The notes: generated by a model from the sequence alone, not told the origin. A DNA stretch of 64,000 nucleotides from Nocardioides okcheonensis (GCF_020991065.1 NZ_CP087710.1:2542001-2606000); one strand, 5' to 3'; counted from the stretch's first letter, positions 1 through 9,929 are shown. Translations and numbers: made by a program.

Positions 1-564
1 CTTGGCCCAGTAGTCCTCGACCCAGCGGTGCGGCTCGTGCTCCTGGTCGGGGAAGAGGTCCGCGGCGCCGCCGGCCGCCACGCGGTCGCGCACGACGGCG
101 GGGTCGACCTCGAGCAGCGCGGTCGGGTCGACGAAGAGCTTGAAGCCGCCCGGCACGGCGTAGTCGACGAGGTGGTGCCAGCGGGCGTGCGCCTCGACCT
201 CCTCGCGGTGGGCCAGCATGTCGGCGTCGTACCAGTGCAGCACGTCGCCGTCGGCGGCGAGCGCGCCGAGGTGGCACGCGTTGGCGCGCCCCCAGCCCTC
301 CTCGACGCGGAGCAGCCGGGTGTTGTCCGGGCGCACCTCCGGCAGCTCCTGCGCCGGGGTGCTCTGGTCGTCGACGACCAGCACCTCGAGCAGGTGGGAG
401 GGGTACGACTGCGCGGCGAGGCCGGCGAGGACGTAGGGCAGCGTGTGCTGGTAGTTGAAGGTCGGGACCACGACGGTGACGGCGAGCGTGGGCTCCCACG
501 CGCCGAGCGTCGCGGGAGCCAGCGTGCCCCAGTCGTTGTGGCGCACCACCGGTTGCCGGGCCAT
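1..564 (-). CDS. Family 2 glycosyltransferase, C-terminus cut by window edge
   Basis: Last visible gene of a minus-strand glycan operon; it runs off the window after 188 codons. The translation opens with a GT-A nucleotide-sugar binding fold: a strand ending in PTFN (residues 34-37), VVDDQS (63-68) and the metal-binding YDAD motif (112-115), as in GT2 enzymes that transfer a sugar from a nucleotide donor. The ATG at 564 is preceded by a strong GAGGGGGAG ribosome site that overlaps the end of the upstream gene, whose TAG lies 4 nt before it, so the two are probably co-translated. Acceptor and product cannot be told from sequence. The GT2 call is firm; the specific role is unknown. Confidence 0.85.
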   Translation of the reverse strand, partial: MARQPVVRHNDWGTLAPATLGAWEPTLAVTVVVPTFNYQHTLPYVLAGLAAQSYPSHLLEVLVVDDQSTPAQELPEVRPDNTRLLRVEEGWGRANACHLGALAADGDVLHWYDADMLAHREEVEAHARWHHLVDYAVPGGFKLFVDPTALLEVDPAVVRDRVAAGGAADLFPDQEHEPHRWVEDYWAK

Positions 565-568
565 CTGC

Positions 569-2383
569 CTACTCCCCCTCGTTCGTGCCGACCCCGTCCG
601 GGCGGTCGACCGGGTCGACCTCCAGCGCGCGGCTCGGTCGGAAACCCTTCCACTCGGAGGCCACGATGTCAGGTCGGCGGAACTCCTCGTCGTCGCGCTG
701 CCAGGTGTGTCCCGTGCCGGTGCGGCGCAGCACGTAGCCGAGGCCGTGGGTGCGGTAGATCCGGCCGCCGGCGGCCTCGACCCCCGCGAGCAGCTGGGCG
801 TCGACGAACTTCCGCACCCGGCGGAAGTCGCCGAGCGAGCCCAGCAGGCCGCGGTCGAGGAGCAGCGTGCCGCCGGCGACGAACCGGGCGAACAGCTCGG
901 AGGGGTGGTTGCGGCGGACCGTGAGGTCCTCGCGGTCGGCGTTGGCGTGGAGGTAGACGAACTCCGACGGCATCCCGACCACGTCGGCGCCGGAGAAGCG
1001 GCGCGCCATCGCCAGGTCGTGGACCGCGTCGGGCGAGTACCAGTCGTCGTCGTCGACCTTCAGCACGACCTCGCTCGACGCCGCGTGCGCGGCGGCGGTG
1101 AGCACGTCGCCGAAGAACGTCGCGTCGTCGAAGGTCAGCACCTGGTGCGGTCGGTCGCCGAGCGCCCGGCGCACGGCGTCGCGGTCGGGCTCGAAGCCGT
1201 GGGCGGCGATCACCAGCTCGACCTCGGCGCCGCGCTGCCGGGCGACCTGGCGCAGAGCGAAGTCGAGCATCTGCGGCCGCTTGGTGGCCAGCAGCGCGCT
1301 GACCGGCGGCAGCCCGGTGTGGCGGACGCCGGCGCGCGTCGCCAGCGCCGAGCGCCACGCGAGCGTGGAGTGGTGGTCGAACGCGGCGCGACGCACGGCC
1401 AGGCTGTGCTCCTCGCGGGCCAGCGCGTCGTCGAGGTCGACCTCGGCGCCCAGCGCCTGGACGAGCGGCGCGGCCAGGCCGAGCTCGGTGGCGCGCGAGG
1501 GGTCCACGCCGACGAGCGGCACCCCCGACGCGGCGAGCGCGAGCAGGTCGGACGCGTGGGTGTCGGCGGAGGGGCGTACGCCCTGGTGGGCCCGCGCCGC
1601 CTCGACGACCGCCTCCGTCACGGGGCCGCGGCCGAGCGCGGCGAGGTCGGCCACGGGCGCGTCCCAGTCCTTGCGGAAGCCCACCGGGTTGAAGATCCGC
1701 TCGTCGACCGGGTCGACGCCGGGGTCGGTGACGACCGTCGGCGCGCGGTCGATCACGTGGTGGGCGGCGACCCGGCCGCCACGACTGGCGACGACGACGT
1801 CCGGCGGCACGTCGCGCTCCGCGTCGCCGGCGCCGGCCACGTCGGGCAGCAGCACGCTGCGCGCGTCGAGCCCGGGTGCGGCGGGACGACCGGCGTAGGC
1901 CACGACGACCCCGCCGTGGGTGGTGTCGCCGGGGCCGGCGGCCTGGCGGGCCATCTCCATGACGACGAGCTGGGCGCGGGCGCCGCCGGCGAAGCGCAGG
2001 ACGGTGAGCACGCCGCGGTCGCCCGCCTCGCGGGCGGCGAGGTGGACCAGCCGTGGCCACTCCGGGCGGGGCACGACCACCCACGGGGTCGGGGTGTCGG
2101 TGAGCCAGCAGGCGACGACGCGGCACTGGCCGAGCAGCGGCACGGCGCTCGCCATCCGGCGCAGGCGCGCGCGGTCGGCCGCCACCACCAGCACCGAGCC
2201 CCAGCCCTTGAGCGGGCCGTCGAGCGCCGCGAGCGTGACGACGCGGGCCTCGATCCCGGGGACGTCCTCGATGCCGTGCAGCGCGTCGAGCGCGAGGCTG
2301 TCGGAGTCGTCGACCAGCACGAGCGTCGGACCGGGCATCCGGACGTCGTGGAGCGGGTGCGGGGCGGTGGGTGCGGGGCTCAC
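569..2383 (-). CDS. Large glycosyltransferase-like protein with C-terminal GT-A domain
   Basis: A 604-aa protein in the glycosyltransferase operon. The N-terminal half resembles a CgeB/GT4-like domain with no clear motif. The C-terminal half holds a GT2-type domain with KVDDDDW near residues 441-447, the acidic cluster that binds metal and the nucleotide-sugar. The GTG start at 2383 overlaps the stop of the upstream gene (GTGA), which favours it over an ATG at 2338. The reading frame continues open upstream, but that part is arginine-rich noise antisense to nothing and lies inside the preceding gene. The likely role is cell-surface polysaccharide or glycopeptide assembly, inferred from neighbours. 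Confidence 0.78.
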   Translation of the reverse strand: MSPAPTAPHPLHDVRMPGPTLVLVDDSDSLALDALHGIEDVPGIEARVVTLAALDGPLKGWGSVLVVAADRARLRRMASAVPLLGQCRVVACWLTDTPTPWVVVPRPEWPRLVHLAAREAGDRGVLTVLRFAGGARAQLVVMEMARQAAGPGDTTHGGVVVAYAGRPAAPGLDARSVLLPDVAGAGDAERDVPPDVVVASRGGRVAAHHVIDRAPTVVTDPGVDPVDERIFNPVGFRKDWDAPVADLAALGRGPVTEAVVEAARAHQGVRPSADTHASDLLALAASGVPLVGVDPSRATELGLAAPLVQALGAEVDLDDALAREEHSLAVRRAAFDHHSTLAWRSALATRAGVRHTGLPPVSALLATKRPQMLDFALRQVARQRGAEVELVIAAHGFEPDRDAVRRALGDRPHQVLTFDDATFFGDVLTAAAHAASSEVVLKVDDDDWYSPDAVHDLAMARRFSGADVVGMPSEFVYLHANADREDLTVRRNHPSELFARFVAGGTLLLDRGLLGSLGDFRRVRKFVDAQLLAGVEAAGGRIYRTHGLGYVLRRTGTGHTWQRDDEEFRRPDIVASEWKGFRPSRALEVDPVDRPDGVGTNEGE

Positions 2384-3318
2384 GGGCGTACGCGTTCCTT
2401 GAGGGACGAGGGCAGCGAGTGCTGCACGAGCGGTCGGGGCTGGCGCCAGAGCCAGTCCCGGCTGACGTGGTCGATGACGTGGACGCCGGGCGGTGCGACG
2501 ACCTTCACCAGGCCGCCGAGCTCCTCGGCCCGACCGGTGCGGATCGCCTCGTCGACCTCGAACTCGCGCAGCTTGCGGTAGAGCCGGGTGTTGGTGAAGT
2601 CGACGCCGTCGGTGCGCCAGTGGGCGTACTCGTCGGCGTCGAGCCACTTCACCTCGAGGACCAGCCCCTGCTGGAGGACGACCCGCTCGACGCCGGGCGG
2701 GAACTCGCGCAGCTCCCAGTCGAAGGCCTTGACGAACGTGAACTCCGGGCCCATCGGGTAGACCCACGGCTCGAGGAAGCGCAGCGACAGGTCGAGCCAG
2801 CCGGTGGACTCGTCGACGACCGTGAGCGGGTGGCGCGGCACGGCGACGATCGCGCGGGTCGACTGCAGCTGCCAGGCGAGGTCGCGCAGGATCCCGGCAC
2901 CCTCGGGCGTCAGCACCATGTCGCCGTCCCACTTCATCGAGTAGGTGGTGCGGACGTGGGAGAAGCACCAGTTGTAGAAGTGGGTGAGGGAGTGGACGCT
3001 CGTCGCGGGCGTGGCGAGGTGCTCGCCGCCGGCGCGGGAGACCCGGTGCGGGTAGTCGAGCACGGTGAGCCGGTCGGCCGCCCCGCACTCGTCGGCCACC
3101 CGGCGCGCCACGTCGGCGGTGCCGTCGTCGGAGCCGTTGTCGACGAGCAGGACGTGCTGGACCGCGGAGAGGATCGGCGGCAGCACCCACGGCAGGTTGC
3201 GCGCCTCGTTGCGCACCCGGAACACGCAGGTCAGGCCGGGCTCGAGCGGCTCACCCGCCGTCCACGGCCAGGTGACGTCGAAGTCGGGCAGCCCCTCGAG
3301 CGAGGCGATGTCCGGCAT
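2380..3318 (-). CDS. Family 2 glycosyltransferase
   Basis: A 312-aa GT2 enzyme. Visible landmarks are FRVRNEARNLP (33-43), LLVDNGSDDGT (57-67) and WDGDM (130-134), matching the N-terminal strand, the nucleotide-binding Asp and the DxD-like metal site of GT-A glycosyltransferases. The start ATG at 3318 shares its A with a TGA that closes the alternative frame of the upstream sulfotransferase gene, and its own TGA overlaps the GTG of the next gene by 4 nt. It therefore sits in the middle of a tightly coupled operon. The sequence resembles glycosyltransferases that decorate surface polymers; substrate unknown. Confidence 0.88.
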   Translation of the reverse strand: MPDIASLEGLPDFDVTWPWTAGEPLEPGLTCVFRVRNEARNLPWVLPPILSAVQHVLLVDNGSDDGTADVARRVADECGAADRLTVLDYPHRVSRAGGEHLATPATSVHSLTHFYNWCFSHVRTTYSMKWDGDMVLTPEGAGILRDLAWQLQSTRAIVAVPRHPLTVVDESTGWLDLSLRFLEPWVYPMGPEFTFVKAFDWELREFPPGVERVVLQQGLVLEVKWLDADEYAHWRTDGVDFTNTRLYRKLREFEVDEAIRTGRAEELGGLVKVVAPPGVHVIDHVSRDWLWRQPRPLVQHSLPSSLKERVRP

Positions 3319-4366
3319 CAGGCGGGTCGCTCCCGGCCCATCGCCCTGCGCACGGCCTGCCGCGCGGCCGGCGGGACCATGGCCCGTACGGCGTGCGGCA
3401 CCCGGTCGGCGCCGGAGCGCGGCCGGCCTCGGCGGCGGCCTGTCGCCTGGCCTCGGCGGCGGCGGTGCGGCGCTGGGCGACGACGGTGGAGTGCGCGAAC
3501 GCCTCGGCCTCGGCGTACTGCGCGGCGTAGGCCGTGCGCAGCTCGTCGCAGCGACGGCGCGCCTCGTCGGTGTCGTCGGCGGCGACGTCCTCGAGCGTCC
3601 GCCAGGTCTCGTCGGCGAGCTCGCGCAGCCGGTCGGGCACGCCGATGTCGTCCCAGGTCGCGGTGACCCGGCGCAGGCTCGGGTCGATGAAGCGGTGCAC
3701 CTCGGCGATGTCGACGGCCATCGCCGTCTTCACGCCCGCGAGGTCGAAGGCCTCGCCCAGCGCGAACACCGGCTGCGTCCAGTCGTCGAGCAGCGCGCCG
3801 TAGTGGACGAACGCCCGCTGCTGGTCGCGGGTGGCGCGCTCGGTGTGGAGCATCATGTTGACCCACGCGGCGGTGCGGGTGATCGCGCCCTGGTCGGAGC
3901 CGGCGCCCATCTGTCCGTAGTAGGCCTGCTTGGAGCCGACCACCTCGGTCACCGGCCGCAGCATCGTGACGTACGACGACGTGGCGCCGCAGCGGTCGGC
4001 CGCGGCCCGCCACAGCCCGAGGAACCACGCGGCGCGCGGGTCCTTGACGACCAGCTCGTCGCTGATCGCGAACTGCTCCTCCAGCCAGGCGGTCACCCGC
4101 TCGCGGGTGGCGTGGTCACCGCTGGTCGTGCCGGTGTCGAGCCAGGCGCGCGGACGGGCGTCGGAGACCTGCACGTTGCTGCGCTGCAGCAGCTCGGCGT
4201 GGAGGTCGACCACCCACCGCGGCTCCCCGAACCCCTTGGGGTTGGTGGCGTCGGCCACGACCTCGGGCTGGGGCACGTGCAGGCCGAGGGTGCGCAGCGT
4301 GCCGGCCATGGTGCTCGTGCCGCTGCGGCCCGAGCCGACGACGAACACGATGCGGCGGCTGCTCAT
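3251..4366 (-). CDS. Sulfotransferase family protein, apparent 3' frameshift
   Basis: First gene of the operon. The N-terminus holds the PAPS-binding P-loop GSGRSGTST (12-20) of sulfotransferases, which transfer sulfate from PAPS to a hydroxyl or amine; a later MLRPVTEVVGSK segment fits the 3'-phosphate-binding region. As read, the frame ends at 3251, 68 nt inside the next gene, with an arginine/proline-rich nonsense tail from about codon 318. Reading one frame over from roughly 3410-3430 gives a plausible tail ending RRAMGRERPA and a TGA at 3318 that overlaps the next ATG. A single-base error or a real mutation is likely there. Start ATG at 4366 follows a TAGGCT box by 6 nt. Confidence 0.8.
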   Translation of the reverse strand: MSSRRIVFVVGSGRSGTSTMAGTLRTLGLHVPQPEVVADATNPKGFGEPRWVVDLHAELLQRSNVQVSDARPRAWLDTGTTSGDHATRERVTAWLEEQFAISDELVVKDPRAAWFLGLWRAAADRCGATSSYVTMLRPVTEVVGSKQAYYGQMGAGSDQGAITRTAAWVNMMLHTERATRDQQRAFVHYGALLDDWTQPVFALGEAFDLAGVKTAMAVDIAEVHRFIDPSLRRVTATWDDIGVPDRLRELADETWRTLEDVAADDTDEARRRCDELRTAYAAQYAEAEAFAHSTVVAQRRTAAAEARRQAAAEAGRAPAPTGCRTPYGPWSRRPRGRPCAGRWAGSDPPDAGHRLARGAARLRRHLAVDGG

Positions 4367-4372
4367 GTCGCG

Positions 4373-4378
4373 AGCCTA
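4373..4378 (-). promoter_or_regulatory. -10-like box of the sulfotransferase-glycosyltransferase operon
   Basis: TAGGCT on the minus strand ends 6 nt before the ATG at 4366. A TANNNT box at that distance places the transcription start at or next to the A of the ATG, so the mRNA is probably leaderless; no Shine-Dalgarno sequence is present. Inferred from spacing only. Confidence 0.5.
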
Positions 4379-4389
4379 TCGGCGCCCGG

Positions 4390-4905
4390 TCAGAGCGCCG
4401 GCAAGCCCCGCCTCGCGCGCGCCTGGACCCGGAACCAGCCGGAGGTCATCACGAGCAGGACCAGCAGGCCGGCGGCCCACCAGACGGCGCCGCCGACCGA
4501 CTTCTCCGAGGTCGTGCGCCACACGCCGTCGCGCTCGTAGACCGTGACGGTGTCGCCCTTCGCGGCCTCGCCGAGCCAGCGCAGCTCGTAGAGCGCCGAC
4601 TGCTGCGTCCCGTCGGGGAGCTCGAAGACGATCGAGGCGTATTCCGTCGCCCGGGCTCCCGGGCGCGCCCGGTCGAGCTCCTCGAGCCCGAGCACGGTCG
4701 CCTCCTGCGCCTCGACCCCGGTCGGTGGCTGCCGGCTGTCCCACGCGTCGAGGAGCCGGTAGCCGCAGACCAGCATCATCAGCACCAGCAGCGCGAGCGC
4801 CGTCCAGGTCATCCCGTGGGCGCCGGCCGTCGGGTCCGCGGACGAGGCCGCGCCGAGCTCACGCCGGCGCGGGTCGGGGCGCTCGGGGACGGGACGCTCG
4901 GCCAT
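4390..4905 (-). CDS. DUF3592-like membrane protein with two membrane spans
   Basis: A 171-aa protein. A charged N-terminus (about 30 residues) is followed by a hydrophobic span (about 33-48), a roughly 80-residue exported region containing VFELPDGTQQSALY and GDTVTVYERDG, and a second span (about 137-155). This two-span layout around a small beta-rich domain fits the DUF3592 group, whose function is unknown. The ATG at 4905 has CACACT on the minus strand 7 nt upstream, a possible leaderless promoter; an internal ATG just before the first span is the alternative. It sits alone between a sulfotransferase operon and a glucosidase gene. Confidence 0.72.
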   Translation of the reverse strand: MAERPVPERPDPRRRELGAASSADPTAGAHGMTWTALALLVLMMLVCGYRLLDAWDSRQPPTGVEAQEATVLGLEELDRARPGARATEYASIVFELPDGTQQSALYELRWLGEAAKGDTVTVYERDGVWRTTSEKSVGGAVWWAAGLLVLLVMTSGWFRVQARARRGLPAL

Positions 4906-4926
4906 GCCGGGCAGTGTGCCAAACCC

Positions 4927-6276
<1,350 letters not shown>

Positions 6277-6282
6277 CCCGCG

Positions 6283-6288
6283 AAGATA
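6283..6288 (-). promoter_or_regulatory. -10-like box of the beta-glucosidase gene
   Basis: TATCTT on the minus strand, 6 nt from the GTG at 6276, with no ribosome site between. It fits a leaderless actinobacterial promoter. Assigned from spacing alone. Confidence 0.5.
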
Positions 6289-6336
6289 TCGGCCCGACGC
6301 AGGCCCTGTACGCGGGATGGGGGAGGTCGTGCGCGC

Positions 6337-7269
6337 TCACGGGAGGGCCGGGACGAGCACGCCGGTGCCGACCAGGCTCCCGGCCTCCGTCTCGGCCCGC
6401 ACGTCGACCCGCGCCGACCCGAGCCGGACGGCCGGGAGGACGTGCACGCCGGCGAAGCCGTCCACGGGGGCACCGTCCTCCTCGTACGACCTCAGTGGGG
6501 CGGCGCCGTCGAGGGTCACGGTCGCGGTGAGGGTGCCGGTCTCGCCCGGCACCGAGCCGACGACCCGCACGACCGGCCACACCTGGCCGACGGGCGCCCA
6601 GCCACCCGCGTCGGTCCACGGCAACCACGCCGCCTCGGCGACGCAGGTCGCGGCGAGCTTCGCCGGTCGACAGTCGAGCGACGTCCTCCCGAACGCGAAC
6701 CCCTCGTAGAGACCGGCGGCCTGGGGCGGCACCTCGCGCTGCGCACCACCCGGGCTCACGGTCTGCACGACGCCGTCGAACGTGACCTCCAGCCCCAGCG
6801 CGGCGGGGTCGGGGACCGCGACCAGCGCCGACCCCTGGAGGGGCAGCGGGTCCGAGGCGAGCACGGCGTCGACGTCACCGGCGGTGAGCACCACCTCGGC
6901 GTCGGCGTCGGCGCCGAGGGCGGCGGGTCCCGCGGCCCCGGGCACGTCGAGCGCGGTCAGGTCGAGCTCCCACGCCACGACGACGAGCTCGGTCCCGTCC
7001 GGCGCCTCCAGGTCCGCCGCCTGCTGGCGCGCGCCCGCGACCTCGTCGGCGGCGCGGGAGGCCACGCGCAGCTCCCCCGACGGCACCCGCGCCGTCAGCG
7101 CGGGCTCCGGGTCGAGGTCCTCGACCGCCACCGGACGGTCGAGCGTGACGAGCTCGCCCGCGTCGACGCGCGTCTCGCCGGTCGGCTCCTCGGCGCCCGA
7201 GCACGCCCCCGCCGCCAGCACCAGCGCGACCGTGGCCGCGACCCGTCCCCCGTGCACCCCCGTGCCCAT
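6337..7269 (-). CDS. Putative secreted lipoprotein, function unknown
   Basis: A 310-aa protein with a lipoprotein signal: a short charged start, a hydrophobic stretch and the lipobox LAAGAC with Cys23 as the lipidation site. The mature part alternates short beta-like segments and has no recognisable catalytic motif. I chose the ATG at 7269 because it places the signal peptide at the N-terminus and follows GGAAGGG by 7 nt; the frame stays open further upstream. It is transcribed away from the pirin gene, with only 37 nt between the two starts. Export and lipidation are well supported; the role is unknown. Confidence 0.75.
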   Translation of the reverse strand: MGTGVHGGRVAATVALVLAAGACSGAEEPTGETRVDAGELVTLDRPVAVEDLDPEPALTARVPSGELRVASRAADEVAGARQQAADLEAPDGTELVVVAWELDLTALDVPGAAGPAALGADADAEVVLTAGDVDAVLASDPLPLQGSALVAVPDPAALGLEVTFDGVVQTVSPGGAQREVPPQAAGLYEGFAFGRTSLDCRPAKLAATCVAEAAWLPWTDAGGWAPVGQVWPVVRVVGSVPGETGTLTATVTLDGAAPLRSYEEDGAPVDGFAGVHVLPAVRLGSARVDVRAETEAGSLVGTGVLVPALP

Positions 7270-7306
7270 GTCCCGACCCTTCCACACGGCGCCCACAATG
7301 GGGCGC

Positions 7307-8005
7307 ATGACCGCCGACGTCCGTGCCTCCGCGACGCGGCCGGCGTCGAGCGAGGACGGTCGGCTCACGCGGCACTCGTTCTCCTTCGGACCGCACTACG
7401 ACCCCGCCAACCTCGGCTTCGGGCCCCTCGTCTCCCACAACGACGACCTGCTCGACCCCGGCGCCGGTTATCCCGACCACCCCCACACCGGGCTCGAGAT
7501 CGTGACGTGGGTGCTCGAGGGCGCGCTCGTCCACACCGACTCCGCTCGTCCCGGCGCGAGCCACGTCCTGCCGGCCGGGCGGGCGCAGGTGCTGTCGGCC
7601 GGCACGGGCATCCGGCACAGCGAGGTCGCCGACCCGGCGTCGGGGCGCTGCCGGTTCGTCCAGGCGTGGCTGACGCCCACCGCGACCGGTGGCGCGCCGT
7701 CGTACGTCCTGGGCGAGGCCCCGGCGCCCGGCGAGGGGCTGGTGGAGGTGGTGGGTGGCGACGGCCTGCCGATCGGCACCGCGGGCGCGCGGCTGCTGGT
7801 CGCGCGGCTTGCTCCCGGCTCCTCCGTCGTGCTGCCCGACGACCCGACCCAGCACCTCTTCGCCGCCACCGGCGCGGTCACCCTCGACGGCCTGACCCTC
7901 GGCGCCGGCGACGCGGTCCGTCTCACCGACGAGCCCGGCCGCGCGGTCACCGCGACCGAGGCGACCGAGCTGCTGGTGTGGTCGTTCGCCGCCCTCGCTG
8001 GTTGA
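7307..8005 (+). CDS. Pirin family bicupin protein
   Basis: A 232-aa pirin/YhhW-type protein made of two cupin barrels. The N-terminal cupin carries the metal-site residues in DHPHTGLEIVTWVLEG and the later HSE of GTGIRHSEV, typical of pirins that bind iron or act as quercetinases. The C-terminal cupin is short and lacks obvious metal ligands, as in relatives. The ATG at 7307 is chosen over an in-frame ATG 9 nt earlier. CACAAT lies 7 nt before the start and may be the -10 box. The cytoplasmic role is unknown. It is followed by a repeat-rich gap. Confidence 0.88.
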   Translation: MTADVRASATRPASSEDGRLTRHSFSFGPHYDPANLGFGPLVSHNDDLLDPGAGYPDHPHTGLEIVTWVLEGALVHTDSARPGASHVLPAGRAQVLSAGTGIRHSEVADPASGRCRFVQAWLTPTATGGAPSYVLGEAPAPGEGLVEVVGGDGLPIGTAGARLLVARLAPGSSVVLPDDPTQHLFAATGAVTLDGLTLGAGDAVRLTDEPGRAVTATEATELLVWSFAALAG

Positions 8006-8070
8006 GGTTCGGGCGAAGCGTCCCGGCGCCCGAGCCCGCCCGTCCGTCGTCGGGCAGCTCCCGTAGCTTC

Positions 8071-8176
8071 GGTGGTCGAGGAGGTCGCGCAGCGACCGTC
8101 ACGAGACCCCTCACCCCGAACGGACGACTGGGGTCAGGGGTCTCGTGACAGGACTTCGTCCTTCCTCGACCAGCGG
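8071..8176. repeat. Inverted repeat of the TCTCGTGAC / CTCGACCA family
   Basis: The left arm (8071-8110) and right arm (8137-8176) face each other. Both contain GGTCTCGTGAC or its complement at the inner side and CCTCGACCA at the outer side. Each arm has its own mini-hairpin: GGTCGCTGCGCGACC in one and AGGACTTCGTCCT in the other. The same pair of arms recurs at 12298-12397 in the opposite orientation, so this is an interspersed REP/BIME-like element rather than a unique terminator. Confidence 0.8.
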
Positions 8177-8197
8177 ATCGTCGGCCGCACCCCGGAC

Positions 8198-8339
8198 GTA
8201 GTCCAGTGAGCGTTGGCTGCCGTGCCGCGGTAGTCCAGTGAGGGATGGCTGGCCGGAGGCCCCGGACACAGCCATCCCTCACTGGACTACCCGGGCTCGG
8301 CCGGGAGGCCCCGGACACAGCCATCCCCCACTGGACTAC
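8198..8339. repeat. Cluster of four TAGTCC palindromic repeat arms
   Basis: Two copies of GTAGTCCAGTGAG-type arms on the plus strand (8198-8221 and 8230-8251) face two inverted copies (8269-8290 and 8318-8339). The 8230-8251 and 8269-8290 arms are perfect 22-bp complements. The right-hand arms are part of a 49-bp direct repeat that also includes GGCCCCGGACACAGCC. The elements at 44953, 48019 and 49741 share the TAGTCC ends but have different cores. Confidence 0.8.
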
Positions 8340-8345
8340 CCGGGC

Positions 8346-9929
8346 TCAGCCGACGAGCACCCCCGGGTTGAGGATCCCGGCGGGGTCGAGCTCGGCCTTG
8401 ACCGCGCGCAGCACCCGGACGCCCACCTCGCCGACCTCCTGCGCGAGCCACGGCAGGTGGTCGGTGCCGACGGCGTGGTGGTGGGTGATGGTGGCCCCGG
8501 CGGCGATGATCGCGTCGCTGGCCGCCGCCTTCGCGGCCGCCCACTGCCCGAGCGCGTCGTCGTCCTGGCGCGCGGCGACGGTGAAGTAGAGCGAGCAGCC
8601 GGTCTCGTAGACGTGCGAGACGTGGCACAGCACGAGCGAGCCCTCGCCCAGCGAGCCGCGCAGCGCGGCGCGGACCTCGGCGTGCAGCCGCTCGCGGTTC
8701 GACCAGAAGGTCGCGGTCTCCATGGTCTCGACGAGCACGCCGTGGTCGAGCAGCGCGTCGCGGAGGTACGGCGCGTGGAACCGGCCGTGCGACCACCGCT
8801 CCCCCGGCTCGGTGCCGAGCGGCGTGCCGCCGAGCGCCTCGAGCCGGGCGGTGACCGCGGCCCGACGGGTGGCGACCTGCTCGGCGGTGCCCTCGTAGCC
8901 GGTGACCATCAGGCAACCCGGGTCGTCGGCGCCGCCGATGGAGGAGGGGTCGGCGAGGTTGATCGCGGTCTCGTCCTCGTCGGAGAGCCGCAGCACCGTC
9001 GGCAGCAGCCCCTCCTGGGCGAGGACCCGCATCGCGTCGGAGCCGGCGCCGAACGACGCCCAGCGCCACCCCTCGTACGCCGTCACCTCCGGCGCGCGGC
9101 GGACCCGGACCGTCACCGAGGTGATCACGCCGAAGGCGCCCTCGGAGCCCAGCAGGAGCTGGCGGAGGTCGGGTCCGGCTGCGGTGGCCGGCGCCGAGCC
9201 GAGGTCGAGCGAGCCGGTCGGCGTCGCGGCGGTGAGGCCGACGACCATCGCGTCGAAGCGGCCGTGGCCGGCGCTCGACTGGCCGCTGGACCGGGTCGCG
9301 GCGAAGCCGCCGATCGAGGCGTGCTCCCACGACTGCGGGAAGTGGCCGAGGGTCAGGCCGTGCGCGGCGAGCAGCGCCTCGGCCTCGGGCCCCCGGAGCC
9401 CGGGCTGGAGCGTGGCGGTCATCGACACCTCGTCGACCGCGAGCAGCCGCTTCATCCGGAGCAGGTCGAGGCTGACCAGCCCGGCGAAGCCGTCGCGTCG
9501 CGCGGCGAGGCCGCCGGTCACGCAGGTGCCCCCGCCGAACGGCACGACCGCGACCCGGTGCTCGGTGGCCCACGCCAGGACGGCGACGACGTCGTCGTGA
9601 CCGCCGGGCCGGACCACGGCGTCGGGGGCGTCGGACAGGTCGCCGGCGCGGGCACGGAGCAGGTCCGGGGTGGACTTGCCGCGGGTGCGCAGCGCGCGGG
9701 TGGCGTCGTCGGTGAGCACGTGCTCCGCGCCGACCAGGCTGCGGAGGTCCGAGAGCAGGTCGTCGGCCAGGGCTCCCGGCGGGGGCACCGCGCCGTCGAC
9801 CGCGGGCCGCTCCTGGCGGCCGAACGCGAGCTCCACCAGGCCCCTCGCCGACTCGGGCAGGTCGGCCGCGGCCGCGGGGTCCCCCCAGCGCTGCGGGTGC
9901 ATCTCGACGGTCGGCGTCTCGGGCGTCAT
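8346..9929 (-). CDS. FAD-binding oxidase of the alkyl-DHAP synthase (AGPS-like) family
   Basis: A 527-aa flavoprotein of the VAO/PCMH type. The FAD-pyrophosphate loop is visible as PFGGGTCVTGG (130-140), followed by SIGGFAATRSSGQ and HGRFDAMV. The C-terminal ITHHHAVGTDH near residue 480 matches the His-rich motif of alkyldihydroxyacetonephosphate synthases. True AGPS swaps acyl for alkyl on DHAP in ether-lipid synthesis; bacterial homologues are often of unknown substrate. The neighbouring GlpD makes a link to glycerol-phosphate metabolism plausible. It is divergent from the TetR gene, with only 17 bases between the two start codons, so it is very likely controlled by that repressor. Confidence 0.88.
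   Translation of the reverse strand: MTPETPTVEMHPQRWGDPAAAADLPESARGLVELAFGRQERPAVDGAVPPPGALADDLLSDLRSLVGAEHVLTDDATRALRTRGKSTPDLLRARAGDLSDAPDAVVRPGGHDDVVAVLAWATEHRVAVVPFGGGTCVTGGLAARRDGFAGLVSLDLLRMKRLLAVDEVSMTATLQPGLRGPEAEALLAAHGLTLGHFPQSWEHASIGGFAATRSSGQSSAGHGRFDAMVVGLTAATPTGSLDLGSAPATAAGPDLRQLLLGSEGAFGVITSVTVRVRRAPEVTAYEGWRWASFGAGSDAMRVLAQEGLLPTVLRLSDEDETAINLADPSSIGGADDPGCLMVTGYEGTAEQVATRRAAVTARLEALGGTPLGTEPGERWSHGRFHAPYLRDALLDHGVLVETMETATFWSNRERLHAEVRAALRGSLGEGSLVLCHVSHVYETGCSLYFTVAARQDDDALGQWAAAKAAASDAIIAAGATITHHHAVGTDHLPWLAQEVGEVGVRVLRAVKAELDPAGILNPGVLVG

Larger units (their letters stand above)
8006..8345. other. Intergenic region made almost wholly of palindromic repeats
   Basis: No gene is seen in these 340 bases between the convergent pirin and FAD-oxidase genes. 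They hold one TCTCGTGAC-type inverted repeat (8071-8176) followed by a cluster of TAGTCC-type repeats (8198-8339). Confidence 0.8.

Noticed and set aside
569..3190. An 873-codon minus-strand frame
   Set aside because: Its first third overlaps a clear glycosyltransferase gene in another frame and is arginine/proline-rich; only the part from 2383 is a real gene.
7947..8324. Short minus-strand open frame over the repeat region
   Set aside because: It is formed of palindromic repeats and antisense to the pirin 3' end.
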